This document shows positions 7,405 through 14,972 of a stretch of 16,644 bases of DNA, one piece after another. This DNA is from Planctomycetia bacterium (GTDB taxonomy: Bacteria; Planctomycetota; Phycisphaerae; Phycisphaerales; UBA1924). The first letter of the stretch is position 1. Every line of letters begins with the position of its first letter. Location: assembly GCA_005776545.1 (NCBI GenBank), contig SXOY01000247.1, positions 1-16,644 on the forward strand. The letters are read 5' to 3'. The notes under the pieces were generated by a model. That model saw only the letters and a list, made by a program, of their open reading frames with translations. It searched no databases and was not told the origin of the DNA. Both the position numbers and the translations under genes were made by a program.

Positions 7405-8265
7405 ATGTCAGATCATGAGCATGAAGGCGAAGGCGAGGAACATGGCTCCCACGGCGGTGGCAGTCATGGTCCGCCGCACGGCGGAGGCCACGAAGAAGGC
7501 CATGAAGGTGCGCCCGAATGGCTCATTTCTTTCGCTGATAACGTCGCGCTCATGATGGGATTTTTCGTGATTCTTCTCGCCATGAACATGGGCCCTAAGG
7601 CCAAGGGTGAAAGCCAGGAAGAAGGCGATGGCAAGCCCTCTCCAGACATGGTCGATTTCGTCATCGCAATGCGTGCGGCGTTTAACAACCCATTCGATGT
7701 CAATTCTGGTGCGCCGGGCGATCAGGTCTTTATCAAACGAATCAAAGAAAAGCAGGGCCAATCTTCGGATGTCGGCGTGCCAGGCGAGACCGAAACTGTT
7801 CAGTCAACCAGACCCACCGAATACCACTCGGTCACCGCCACCATCCCGTTTGAAAACGACTCGTCGCTGCTTGCCAATAGTGCACGCGACACCATCGTAA
7901 AAACAGCCGAGAAACTCAAAGGCCAGCGCTTTGTCATCGAAGTTCGCGGCCACGCCAGCCCATCGGAAGTGCGCCGCAGTCAGGAAAAAGGTCTTGACCT
8001 TTCCTATCAACGTGCCAAAGCCGTTGCCCGATTGCTTGTCGAACAAGGTCTGAAATGGGAACAGCTTCGCCCCAGCGTGGCGGGTGACTCAGACCGCCGC
8101 GTCAGCCGGACCAATGTCCGTTCCGAAGATCAGGTCAATCAGCGTGTGGAAATTATCGTCACACACGAACCGGTCGCCAACGACCCATATATGCAGGAAT
8201 CCGGCGGCTCAGGGAAAGACACCTCCAAAGAACCGCCAGCCAAGCCCGATCGTGAACACGAATAA
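7405..8265 (+). CDS. motB: Flagellar stator protein MotB with His-rich N-terminus
   Basis: MotB anchors the stator to peptidoglycan and carries the ion-binding aspartate. The protein has 286 residues. Residues 1-36 are very rich in His, Gly and Glu. The single membrane helix follows PEWLISFAD, and D45 is the expected ion-binding residue; the helix runs to about residue 61. A linker of about 75 residues precedes the OmpA/MotB peptidoglycan-binding domain (about 140-258), which shows GHASPSEVR, LSYQRAKAV and NQRVEI. The last 28 residues are polar and probably disordered. AAGGAA at 7390-7395 precedes the ATG by 9 nt. The gene is co-transcribed with motA. The long His-rich head is unusual; metal binding is possible but is only an inference. 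Confidence 0.93.
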   Translation: MSDHEHEGEGEEHGSHGGGSHGPPHGGGHEEGHEGAPEWLISFADNVALMMGFFVILLAMNMGPKAKGESQEEGDGKPSPDMVDFVIAMRAAFNNPFDVNSGAPGDQVFIKRIKEKQGQSSDVGVPGETETVQSTRPTEYHSVTATIPFENDSSLLANSARDTIVKTAEKLKGQRFVIEVRGHASPSEVRRSQEKGLDLSYQRAKAVARLLVEQGLKWEQLRPSVAGDSDRRVSRTNVRSEDQVNQRVEIIVTHEPVANDPYMQESGGSGKDTSKEPPAKPDREHE

Positions 8266-8268
8266 GTG

Positions 8269-8289
8269 ACGCCGCCACTCTCGCGGCGT
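8269..8289 (+). terminator. GC-rich hairpin directly after motB, possible terminator
   Basis: ACGCCGC (8269-8275) pairs perfectly with GCGGCGT (8283-8289) around the loop CACTCTC, 3 bp after the motB stop. There is no T-tract, so it is not a standard intrinsic terminator. It may protect the 3' end of the motAB transcript or act with Rho. Confidence 0.4.
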
Positions 8290-8347
8290 AACCTACCGCC
8301 GCGGAAGTGTCTCTGAACTGTCTTTCACTCTTCTGGTAAATACACGC

Positions 8348-10051
8348 ATGGCTTCGACTCGTCACATCGCCTACTTCTCAATGGAAATCGGTGTCGATCC
8401 CTGCATGCCAACCTATAGCGGTGGGCTGGGAATTCTCGCAGGCGATGCACTGCGCGCAGCCGCCGACATGCGACTTCCCATGGTTGGAATCACGCTTTTG
8501 CACCGGCGTGGATATTTTCAGCAACGGCTCGACGCACATGGCAACCAGACCGAAGAACCTGCAGATTGGCCGGTGAACGAATTTCTGTCGCTTGAAGCAC
8601 CACGTATCACCGTGCCATTGCAAGGCCGCCATGTGCAGGTCGCAATCTACAAATACACCGTTCGGGGCTATTCGGGCTGGACAATTCCAGTCTATTTCCT
8701 CGACACCGATGTTCCCGAAAATGAGCCGCTGGATCGCACAATCACGCACCTGCTGTATGGTGGCGACTCACGTTACCGCCTGTTGCAAGAAGGAATCCTC
8801 GGCGTCGGAGGCGTAAAAGCACTTCGCGCCCTGGGCTACACGGATATCCGCACATATCACATGAACGAAGGCCACGCCGCGCTGCTCACGCTCGAACTGG
8901 TCGCGGAGCAGGCAACTCTTCGCAAAGCACGCGGCGATGATCCGCTTGTTGAAGACACCATTCGTTCACAATGTGTTTTCACGACACACACTCCGGTTGC
9001 CGCAGGACATGATACTTTTCCCACCGACATGGTGCAACAGGTGCTCGGCCATCAACCAGTCCTGGAACGCCAGGATGCATTTTGCCAGAGCGATCATCTC
9101 AATCTAACTCAGCTCGCGATGTACTTCAGTGGATACGCCAATGGCGTGTCGCACCGGCATGGCGAAGTAAGTCGCAAGATGTTTGGAACCGATCGCGTTG
9201 ATTCAATCACCAACGGCGTTCACCCTACGACATGGATCGGGCCGGCCCTGGCCAAACTGCTTGACACCAAAATCCCGGATTGGCGAGGCGAGCCGTACGA
9301 ACTCCGTCGTGCACTCAATCTGCAGGATTCAGAACTCGCGGCGGTACACGCGCAATCGAAAGCCCACTTAATAGAGGCTGTCAATAAAGCCACCGGTGTA
9401 GCACTTGATCCTGCGGTTTTCACTATCGGATTTGCTCGCAGAAATACCGGATACAAGCGGGCAGATTTGCTCGTGAGCGATCTGAATCGGCTCAAGAAAA
9501 TAGCGGAAACTGCGGGGAAAATTCAGATCGTCTATGCAGGGAAAGCCCATCCACGCGATGGTGGCGGCAAAGATCTTATTCGTCGTATCTTCGAAGCCGG
9601 TGAACAACTCAAGGGCGCCATCACGCTCGCCTATCTCCCCAATTACGATTTCCATGCGTGCAAAATCATGGTGAGCGGCGTCGATCTATGGCTGAATAAT
9701 CCGCTGCCGCCGCTGGAAGCCTCTGGCACCAGTGGCATGAAAGCTGCAATGAACGGAGTGCCGAGTCTGAGCACTCTTGACGGCTGGTGGCTTGAAGGCT
9801 GTACCGAAGGCCTGACGGGCTGGGCGATTGGCGAAGACAAGTACGCGGGGCAATCTGACCAGATCGTCGATGACCGCGCTGGTGATGCAGATGCACTTTA
9901 CTCAAAGCTCGAATCGACGATCTTGCCGCTGTATTACCGAAATAAGTCTGGCTGGCTTAACGTCATGAAGCACAGTATTGCGCTGAACGGCCCATTCTTC
10001 AGCAGCCATCGCATGATGCGCCACTACGCCGATCGCGCATATGCACAGTAG
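8348..10051 (+). CDS. glgP: Alpha-glucan (glycogen) phosphorylase, short form, GT35
   Basis: This enzyme releases glucose 1-phosphate from glycogen or maltodextrins using phosphate and pyridoxal phosphate in the cytoplasm. At 567 residues it belongs to the shorter alpha-glucan phosphorylase family, without the extra N-terminal region of some relatives. Recognisable motifs in order are HIAYFSMEIG, MPTYSGGLGILAGD, YHMNEGHAAL, THTPVAAGHDTF, GFARRNTGYKRADLL, YAGKAHPRD and EASGTSGMKAAMNG. In the last motif K465 is the expected PLP-binding lysine. The start at 8348 is supported by HIAYFSMEIG beginning right after it, as in relatives, although no Shine-Dalgarno site is visible. The gene follows motB by 82 bp and ends 6 bp from the convergent tetR-type gene. 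It appears complete and has no other glycogen genes beside it. Confidence 0.95.
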   Translation: MASTRHIAYFSMEIGVDPCMPTYSGGLGILAGDALRAAADMRLPMVGITLLHRRGYFQQRLDAHGNQTEEPADWPVNEFLSLEAPRITVPLQGRHVQVAIYKYTVRGYSGWTIPVYFLDTDVPENEPLDRTITHLLYGGDSRYRLLQEGILGVGGVKALRALGYTDIRTYHMNEGHAALLTLELVAEQATLRKARGDDPLVEDTIRSQCVFTTHTPVAAGHDTFPTDMVQQVLGHQPVLERQDAFCQSDHLNLTQLAMYFSGYANGVSHRHGEVSRKMFGTDRVDSITNGVHPTTWIGPALAKLLDTKIPDWRGEPYELRRALNLQDSELAAVHAQSKAHLIEAVNKATGVALDPAVFTIGFARRNTGYKRADLLVSDLNRLKKIAETAGKIQIVYAGKAHPRDGGGKDLIRRIFEAGEQLKGAITLAYLPNYDFHACKIMVSGVDLWLNNPLPPLEASGTSGMKAAMNGVPSLSTLDGWWLEGCTEGLTGWAIGEDKYAGQSDQIVDDRAGDADALYSKLESTILPLYYRNKSGWLNVMKHSIALNGPFFSSHRMMRHYADRAYAQ

Positions 10052-10057
10052 AGATGT

Positions 10058-10681
10058 TCAGCGAATCTCAAGCGATAGCAAAGCCTCTGCCGCCTGACGT
10101 GCTCGAACTGCGGGTTCGTTTGATCCTGTCATTCCTCGCCACGCGGCCGCGCCATCTGCCAGGAGCGTTAATTGATCCGCGAGTTTTTCTGCCGCGCCGG
10201 CCTCGCGGCAAAGCCGTTGCAAGTACTGCCTCACGCGATGCTTGTGCGCCAGAATTGCCTTGCGCCCGGGATGAGCCGCATCGGGAAGTTCTGCCGCTGC
10301 CATTTGGAACGGGCAGCCGCGAAAACCGGGATCCGCGAACTGTGCGCCGAGAAAATCAAAGACCGCGAGAATTTTCTGCACCGGAGACTTTGCGTTAGCT
10401 TCAGTAAACGTAAACAAAGAATCAAACCAGACCTGGTCACACCGCCGCAGGACTTCGGCAATGAGTTCTTCCTTGCCGCGGAAGTTGTTGTACAGCGACA
10501 TTTTGGCAACATCTGCTTTGTCGATGATCGTGTCGATCCCGCTTGCGGATATTCCCTGTGTGTAGAACAACTGGGTTGCCGCACGCAGAAGGCGTTCACG
10601 CGCTGTTACGACGACCACCGGAGCTGGTGTCGACATATCTGGTGGAGTCACTCTCTGTCCGAGCGTTGGACTTGATGCCAT
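10058..10681 (-). CDS. TetR-family transcriptional regulator, LmrA/YxaF-like
   Basis: This is a 207-residue DNA-binding repressor. The N-terminal helix-turn-helix domain (about 26-76) shows ARERLLRAATQLFYTQG, then ADVAKMSLYNNFRGKEELIAEVL, the classic TetR pattern. The ligand-binding half has FRGCPFQMAAAELPD and a C-terminal DQLTLLADGAAAW stretch, resembling the LmrA/YxaF-type C-terminal domain. The start at 10681 is supported by AGGGG 8 nt upstream; the internal ATG at 10636 lacks such a site. A possible operator, TAGACC-ACTCTGTA, lies just upstream, so autoregulation is plausible. The gene converges on glgP, and no divergent target such as a transporter or oxidoreductase is next to it. The ligand and regulon are unknown. 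Confidence 0.88.
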   Translation of the reverse strand: MASSPTLGQRVTPPDMSTPAPVVVVTARERLLRAATQLFYTQGISASGIDTIIDKADVAKMSLYNNFRGKEELIAEVLRRCDQVWFDSLFTFTEANAKSPVQKILAVFDFLGAQFADPGFRGCPFQMAAAELPDAAHPGRKAILAHKHRVRQYLQRLCREAGAAEKLADQLTLLADGAAAWRGMTGSNEPAVRARQAAEALLSLEIR

Positions 10682-10707
10682 CTTTTTTTCCCCTGCGAGG
10701 GTTTATC

Positions 10708-10723
10708 ATACAGAGTGGTCTAT
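10708..10723 (-). promoter_or_regulatory. Candidate TetR/LmrA-type operator
   Basis: Read on the minus strand the site is ATAGACCACTCTGTAT. The outer three bases of each arm are complementary, so it is an imperfect dyad. From memory, LmrA/YxaF-type regulators bind sites starting TAGACC, and the downstream gene encodes such a protein. It sits 26 bp upstream of that gene's start. This is a prediction from similarity only. Confidence 0.4.
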
Positions 10724-10749
10724 CCAAATCCAACCCCAAATGCACAATG

Positions 10750-10772
10750 AAAAAAACGCCATTTGGCGTTTT
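10750..10772 (-). terminator. Intrinsic terminator of the lipoprotein gene
   Basis: AACGCC (10755-10760) pairs with GGCGTT (10765-10770) around the loop ATTT. On the minus strand the stem is followed by seven T residues (the A run at 10750-10756), 36 bp after the lipoprotein stop codon. A shorter T run on the plus side could let it work weakly in the other direction. Confidence 0.88.
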
Positions 10773-10808
10773 GGGTAAATTCGGTCGTTGGTTCAGAATT
10801 CGGCGTGC

Positions 10809-11333
10809 CTACTTGACTTCGCGCACAGGTTCCGGATTTGCTTTCGGGGTTTCTGTTTCTGGCAATTCGATCATGTCTTTCTTGTCCGCTTCTTTTTTCG
10901 TTGTCATGGTTGGCGGCTGTGCAGGTGTTGGGGTCGGTGCAACCACATCAGCCGCGAATTCTGGTGCGGTGCGAACTAAACAGTCAACGCGGCGGGATTC
11001 CTGGCCGGGCACAGGTATGGAACTCTGCATGGTCGCCGACCAACGACCTGCCTTTGTGAACCCGTATTTCATCACATCAGGCATATTTGCCGCAGGATCG
11101 CTTCCTTCAAAGAACGAGATCACGAGCTGCTGCCCGACCGGAATTTCAGTGGTCCATACCACTTGGCGGGTACGTGTATCCAAGAGAGAGATTGTCTTTG
11201 GTGAGTGAGAATCGGAGACGTAGGTGAATTTGTCGGCGGAATACATCGAGCCGCCGGGCATGGCACAGCCGCCGAGCAGGCCGGCAGCGAGAATCGTGAG
11301 AGTTGAGAAAAACCGGGCGGTGTTTGGCCGCAT
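10809..11333 (-). CDS. Small lipoprotein of unknown function
   Basis: The product has 174 residues. The N-terminus is a lipoprotein signal: a basic start (MRPNTAR), a hydrophobic core and LLGGC with C23 as the lipidated cysteine. The mature part (about 24-115) contains SLLDTRTRQVVWTTEIPVGQQLVISF and looks like a small beta-rich domain. The tail (about 120-174) is a Pro/Thr/Lys/Glu-rich, probably disordered segment. ATG 11333 was chosen over the in-frame 11354 because AAGGAG lies 7 nt upstream and the signal peptide starts there. The gene is divergent from ispF and ends at its own terminator, so it is a single-gene unit. I do not recognise a named family. Envelope attachment is well supported; the function is not known. 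Confidence 0.85.
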   Translation of the reverse strand: MRPNTARFFSTLTILAAGLLGGCAMPGGSMYSADKFTYVSDSHSPKTISLLDTRTRQVVWTTEIPVGQQLVISFFEGSDPAANMPDVMKYGFTKAGRWSATMQSSIPVPGQESRRVDCLVRTAPEFAADVVAPTPTPAQPPTMTTKKEADKKDMIELPETETPKANPEPVREVK

Positions 11334-11459
11334 AGAAAGGCTCCTTTTTACCAAGGACGGTATCGTCCGAAAACAGGGTGCGTCCGCAGTGATACTTCAG
11401 AAGTGCGGCATAAGTTCGGCGTTCAGGCTGACAACTTTTGAGGTTGGTACGCTTGGGTT

Positions 11460-11957
11460 GTGCAAACACTGCGCATCGGACATGGCTACGACCTGCACCG
11501 CCTGGAGGCTCTCCCCCCTGGCGGCCAGGGCAAACCGTTCATACTCGGCGGTGTGCAACTGCCCCACAGCCGCGGCCCGGTCGCGCACTCTGATGGTGAT
11601 GCCCTGTATCACGCGGTGACCGACGCAATTCTGGGAGCACTCGGTCTGCCTGACATCGGACAGCTTTTCCCCGATACTGATCCTCGCCACGCTTCTCAAG
11701 ATTCCGAGATTTTTCTGGCTGAAGCAGAACGACGAATGACGGGCGCAGGCTACAAGCTCGTCAATCTTGATGCCACAGTAATTCTCGAACAGCCGAAATT
11801 GGCACCAGTCAAAGAAGCGATGCGTGCCAACCTCGCTCGCATATTGAATGTTGGGATTGACCAGGTGAATGTCAAAGGCAAGACGCACGAGAAGGTTGAT
11901 GCTGTTGGCGAAGGGCGAGCAATTGAGGTGCATGTGGTTGTTTTGTTGGCGAAGTAA
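11460..11957 (+). CDS. ispF: 2-C-methyl-D-erythritol 2,4-cyclodiphosphate synthase
   Basis: IspF makes the cyclic diphosphate intermediate of the MEP isoprenoid pathway, releasing CMP, in the cytoplasm. The product has 165 residues, a normal length for the family. IGHGYDLH holds the metal ligands D11 and H13. AHSDGDALYHAVTDAILGAL holds H43 and the third metal ligand H51, with D55 following. DIGQLFPDTDP and a C-terminal KVDAVGEGRAIEVHVVVLL complete the pattern. The start is a GTG at 11460, three codons before the conserved RIGHG, as expected; no ATG in frame fits better. No strong Shine-Dalgarno site is visible. The gene stands alone; its usual neighbour ispD is not in the window. Confidence 0.95.
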   Translation: MQTLRIGHGYDLHRLEALPPGGQGKPFILGGVQLPHSRGPVAHSDGDALYHAVTDAILGALGLPDIGQLFPDTDPRHASQDSEIFLAEAERRMTGAGYKLVNLDATVILEQPKLAPVKEAMRANLARILNVGIDQVNVKGKTHEKVDAVGEGRAIEVHVVVLLAK

Positions 11958-12257
11958 TTACGTGCCACTGATTTCGCAAACCCGACACCGAGCGGAATCC
12001 CAAAGTCCTCTCTCTGTGTCCGTAACTGGGCAATAGAGGCAAATCCCCTTCTCTTCCTGTTCGCCCGTTACTTCTGGGCCTGTCTGGGATGTCTGCGGCA
12101 TCGAACTTCTGTTAGCCTTGAACTCAACCACTGAAGAATATTTGCAAAAATCTTCACTTTCCCCAAGGTTGACCTGTCCCGAAATCGCCATTGTGGATAT
12201 GGGGCGTGTAGTGCCCCATGTAGTGCCCCCACAAACAACCCCCAATGGAGATTTCAG
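11958..12257 (+). promoter_or_regulatory. 300-bp leader region of the dockerin gene with repeats and hairpins
   Basis: There is no gene here. GTAAC-T-GGGC (12022-12031) can pair with GCCCGTTAC (12063-12071) with one bulged T. Nearer the gene, ATGGGGC (12199-12205) pairs with GCCCCAT (12213-12219) around GTGTAGT. GTAGTGCCCC is repeated directly at 12208-12217 and 12220-12229. GGAG at 12247-12250 is the ribosome-binding site for the gene starting at 12258. The promoter could not be placed with confidence. Confidence 0.45.
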
Positions 12258-13757
12258 ATGATTCGCAACGCCTCTATCGCTCTCGCTCTCGTCCTCACCG
12301 CTGGTCTGGCTCAGGCCCAGATCAACATCACTTCTCAGACTCGCTTCGTTGAAGCGGTCGCTGGCAATGGCAGCGGCACCAGCCACTTTGACTGTTTGAA
12401 TATGAATGCGTGGAATCAGCAGGCCTCAAAGTCCTGGCCCAATGCCAGCAACGCGATCCGCCAGGTCTCTTCGATGGGTCCCTGGACGATGTCGTCTGAT
12501 ATGACCGGCTCTAACTTCGCACCCACCGATGGCGAAGCGGGCAACATCTACTCCAAGTATCGCGTCGAGTTCTCGATCAGCCAGCCCATGGATGTCTACG
12601 CCGAAGGCGGCTTCAGCGGCGATGACACCAGCGGCGCGCAGCAGCGGATGTGGAACCGCAACACCAACGCCACCGTCTTTGGCGGCTCAGGCAACTTCTA
12701 CCAGCACCTCACCCCCGGCATCTACGCCTTCGAGCAGTCGATCAACTCCTGGGCACGCGGCCAGATCAATGGCGACATGGCGATCCAGTTCCGCCCCGGC
12801 AACGACACCTGCCAATACGCAACCGTCGTCACCAACAACTCATACACGGGTACCACCATCGCCGCCAGCGGTTCTGGCGACGGCCCCGCGGCATGCAACA
12901 CGCAGGCATTCCCCGATGGCGTGTGGTTCAAATACACCGCGCCCCGCACCGGCCCGCTCGTCCTCTCAACCTGCGGCAGCAGCTTTGACACTGTCCTCAC
13001 CGTCTTCAACAACGGCAATTGCAATCTCACTGCTGGCAACATCACCGCTTGCAACGACGATGCACCCGCGGGCAGCAGCTGCGGCAGCGGGACATTGCAA
13101 TCCAACATCACTCTGAACGTCAACACCGGCGAGCAATACCTCATCCGTCTCAGCGGCTTCACCAACGCGACAGGCAGCTATCGCTTCAACGTCGGCCCCG
13201 TCAACGACAACTGCAACTCGATGATCCCCGCGGTACTCGGTGACAACGCGTTTGACAATCGCATGGCCGACACCGACGGCGCGGTCCTCACATCCTGCAC
13301 CGGCTTTGGCGACAACCAGGTCAACGGCGACCTCTGGTACTCCTTCGTCCCCGCGACCGATGGCCTCTTGACCGTTGGCACCTGCGGCAGCAGCTTTGAC
13401 ACCAAGCTCGCGTTCTACACCGGCTACTCCTGCGGCGCAAATGGACTCACCGAGTGCAACGACGACTCGTGCGGCCTGCAATCCAAGATCGAGAACATCC
13501 CGGTCGTCGCGGGCCAGTGGTACACCATCCGCGTCGGCGGGTGGGCCGCCAGCCGCGGCACCGGCAACCTCAACCTCGCCTTCACCGGCTACTGCCCCGC
13601 CGACTACAACCACGACGGCGTCGTCGACTTCTTCGACTACCTCGACTTCGTTGACGCCTTCGCCGCCAACAGCCCAACCGCCGACTTCAACAACGACACC
13701 GTCATCGACTTCTTCGACTACCTCGACTTCGTCGATGCATTCGCGGCAGGATGCTGA
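12258..13757 (+). CDS. Secreted Cys-rich protein with two PPC-like domains and GC-type dockerin tail
   Basis: The protein has 499 residues. The signal peptide (about 1-21) ends in AQA. Residues 22-184 form an N-terminal domain I do not recognise. Residues 185-315 and 319-445 are two related Cys-rich beta-sandwich modules resembling pre-peptidase C-terminal (PPC) domains. Each carries TCGSSFDT (C239 and C376) and later ACNDD or ECNDD. The tail, 446-499, is dockerin-like: two EF-hand loops (D449-N-D453-D457-D460 and D476-N-D480-D484-D487), each followed by the same YLDFVDAFAA. The protein ends in Gly-Cys. From memory this is the GC-type dockerin tail seen in Phycisphaerae, thought to mark surface or extracellular proteins. 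GGAG lies 7 nt before the ATG. No enzyme active site was recognised; binding or adhesion is an inference. Confidence 0.88.
   Translation: MIRNASIALALVLTAGLAQAQINITSQTRFVEAVAGNGSGTSHFDCLNMNAWNQQASKSWPNASNAIRQVSSMGPWTMSSDMTGSNFAPTDGEAGNIYSKYRVEFSISQPMDVYAEGGFSGDDTSGAQQRMWNRNTNATVFGGSGNFYQHLTPGIYAFEQSINSWARGQINGDMAIQFRPGNDTCQYATVVTNNSYTGTTIAASGSGDGPAACNTQAFPDGVWFKYTAPRTGPLVLSTCGSSFDTVLTVFNNGNCNLTAGNITACNDDAPAGSSCGSGTLQSNITLNVNTGEQYLIRLSGFTNATGSYRFNVGPVNDNCNSMIPAVLGDNAFDNRMADTDGAVLTSCTGFGDNQVNGDLWYSFVPATDGLLTVGTCGSSFDTKLAFYTGYSCGANGLTECNDDSCGLQSKIENIPVVAGQWYTIRVGGWAASRGTGNLNLAFTGYCPADYNHDGVVDFFDYLDFVDAFAANSPTADFNNDTVIDFFDYLDFVDAFAAGC
12969..13402 (+). repeat. 23-bp identical direct repeat within the two PPC-like modules
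   Basis: The stretch coding for TCGSSFDT is identical over 23 bp at 12969-12991 and 13380-13402, 411 bp apart (137 codons, in frame). It marks the two modules as copies of one ancestral unit. It could also permit loss of one module by recombination. Confidence 0.75.
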
Positions 13758-13764
13758 GGAAGCA

Positions 13765-13794
13765 GGCACTAGGCATTTGGCACTAGGCACTAGG
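13765..13794. repeat. Tandem 7-bp repeat, unit GGCACTA
   Basis: Units start at 13765 (GGCACTA), 13772 (GGCATTT, degenerate), 13779 and 13786 (both perfect), with GG following. The array lies between the stop codon of the dockerin gene and its terminator. The complement TAGTGCC also occurs twice in the leader of the same gene. Confidence 0.85.
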
Positions 13795-13801
13795 AAAGAA
13801 C

Positions 13802-13832
13802 AAAGGCCCCGGCAGCGATGCTGGGGCCTTTT
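13802..13832 (+). terminator. Intrinsic terminator of the dockerin-protein gene
   Basis: AAAGGCCCC (13802-13810) pairs with GGGGCCTTT (13823-13831). The stem can extend by GC pairs across one wobble around the loop AGCGAT. Four T residues end it at 13832. The A run on the left also permits activity from the other side. Confidence 0.85.
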
Positions 13833-14099
13833 CACTTGCCTCAGTGAGTTATTCAAGGGGCAAAGGGCCAAAGGCGTGAATTGGACGGTTCGGGCAGCTA
13901 TTGGATCGGTCGGAAATGCTCGTGTTCAATTGGGGGCATTCGAGCGGAAACACACAGGCTTACAGGCGCGAAGCGCCACTTTCTTGATAGGCAGCACCTA
14001 GATTCCCTGTCGTTTTCACGCTTTGGCATTTGAAGTGAATAGAACTTAAGTACTAAGAGGTAAGCCCATGCCATATGGGGAACTAGCTGAGGTACTTAG
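13833..14099. other. Intergenic region with a degenerate GGGGCAAA repeat and a stem-loop leader
   Basis: No gene is seen. At 13856-13874 the sequence GGGGCAAAGGGCCAAAGG is a short, inverted and degenerate version of the TTTGCCCC array at 3513-3568. Before the next gene TAAGTAC (14047-14053) pairs with GTACTTA (14092-14098), enclosing CCCAT/ATGGG (14065-14069 and 14075-14079). The right outer arm overlaps the last G of the GAGG ribosome-binding site at 14089-14092. Confidence 0.5.
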
Positions 14100-14717
14100 A
14101 TGACTCAAATACTGGCGGAAGTTGATTGGAGCAACACAACAATGGCAATCTGTACCGTAGCTATGACGCTAATAGCGGCAGGTTCCCTTGTATATACCCG
14201 GAAGGCGAGAGGAGACTCTAAGGATTCCGCAGAATCCTCCAGGCGGTCTGCGGACGCATCGGAAATAAGCGCCAAGGCCGCCCAACGAAGCATTGAACTG
14301 CAGGAAGACGCGACAAAGCGGCGGCTCACCGCGAGGCTGCACAAGACACTAATGCCACGCCTGACCAAGGAAGGGAAAGAAACGAAGAAAAACGGCGCAG
14401 TTATCGAGATCGCGGTAATTAACAACGGTGTGCCCGTTGCGATCGACCAGGTCTACCTCCGAGACACTGAGTCCAAGCTGCCTCCGCTCGTACTGTGCAG
14501 CCTCCCCTCGAACGGCGACGGAAGGCTAGAACGCAACGGGCGCTGGATAGGCAACACAGAGGTCATCTCGTCACCCCAGTTGCTGTTTGTTTACAAGGTC
14601 ATAGTCATAAAGACTGACTGCGACTTTCGTGTCGACATCCCACTGAATTCGGACGATGCTGCGACGCTCGAGGTACTAGCCAGAACCATCCTAGATCTAA
14701 ATGGCTCGGGGATATGA
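14100..14717 (+). CDS. Hypothetical membrane-anchored protein
   Basis: The product has 205 residues and I do not recognise its family. One membrane segment lies near the N-terminus (about 14-33, MAICTVAMTLIAAGSLVY), followed by a Ser/Ala/Glu-rich stretch (about 36-75) that could form a coiled coil. The rest (about 77-200) is a mixed globular part with VIEIAVINNGVPVAIDQVYL, suggesting a beta-rich domain inside the cell. GAGG at 14089-14092, 7 nt before the ATG, supports this start. The base composition and codon use look less constrained than in neighbouring genes, which may mean recent acquisition. The membrane anchor is reasonably clear; the gene itself is likely but not certain. Confidence 0.6.
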   Translation: MTQILAEVDWSNTTMAICTVAMTLIAAGSLVYTRKARGDSKDSAESSRRSADASEISAKAAQRSIELQEDATKRRLTARLHKTLMPRLTKEGKETKKNGAVIEIAVINNGVPVAIDQVYLRDTESKLPPLVLCSLPSNGDGRLERNGRWIGNTEVISSPQLLFVYKVIVIKTDCDFRVDIPLNSDDAATLEVLARTILDLNGSGI

Positions 14718-14894
14718 TCCCTCTCAAAGCCCGACATCTCCACGTTCGCGCGCAGCCCGACAATGCCACAAATACCATAATTTGTGCCTTCCGGGGTGGG
14801 AATATGCAGCAGGTCGGTACGAGAAACGCCGCCGAACTGGACAAAAGCTCTCAAGGGGGCGATACTTACGACCCGGCGACGAAAACCGGGCCAC

Positions 14895-14966
14895 GCCACC
14901 TTAGCTCAGCGGTAGAGCGATGCTTTCGTAAAGCATAGGTCTGGGGTTCAAATCCCCAAGGTGGCT
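14895..14966 (+). tRNA. trnT: tRNA-Thr(CGU)
   Basis: A complete cloverleaf can be drawn. The acceptor stem is GCCACCT (14895-14901) with AGGTGGC (14959-14965). The D arm is AGCTCAGCGGTAGAGC. The anticodon stem is ATGCT/AGCAT with loop TTCGTAA and anticodon CGT at 14927-14929. The T stem is TGGGG/CCCCA with loop TTCAAAT. The CCA end is not encoded, and the discriminator base is T (14966), whereas many bacterial threonine tRNAs have A there. A run of five T (14966-14970) may end transcription. Confidence 0.96.
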
Positions 14967-14972
14967 TTTTGG

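Noticed and set aside
12966..13871. 301-residue minus-strand open frame
   Set aside because: It is a Val/Glu/Ala-rich shadow of the dockerin gene caused by its GC-biased third positions.
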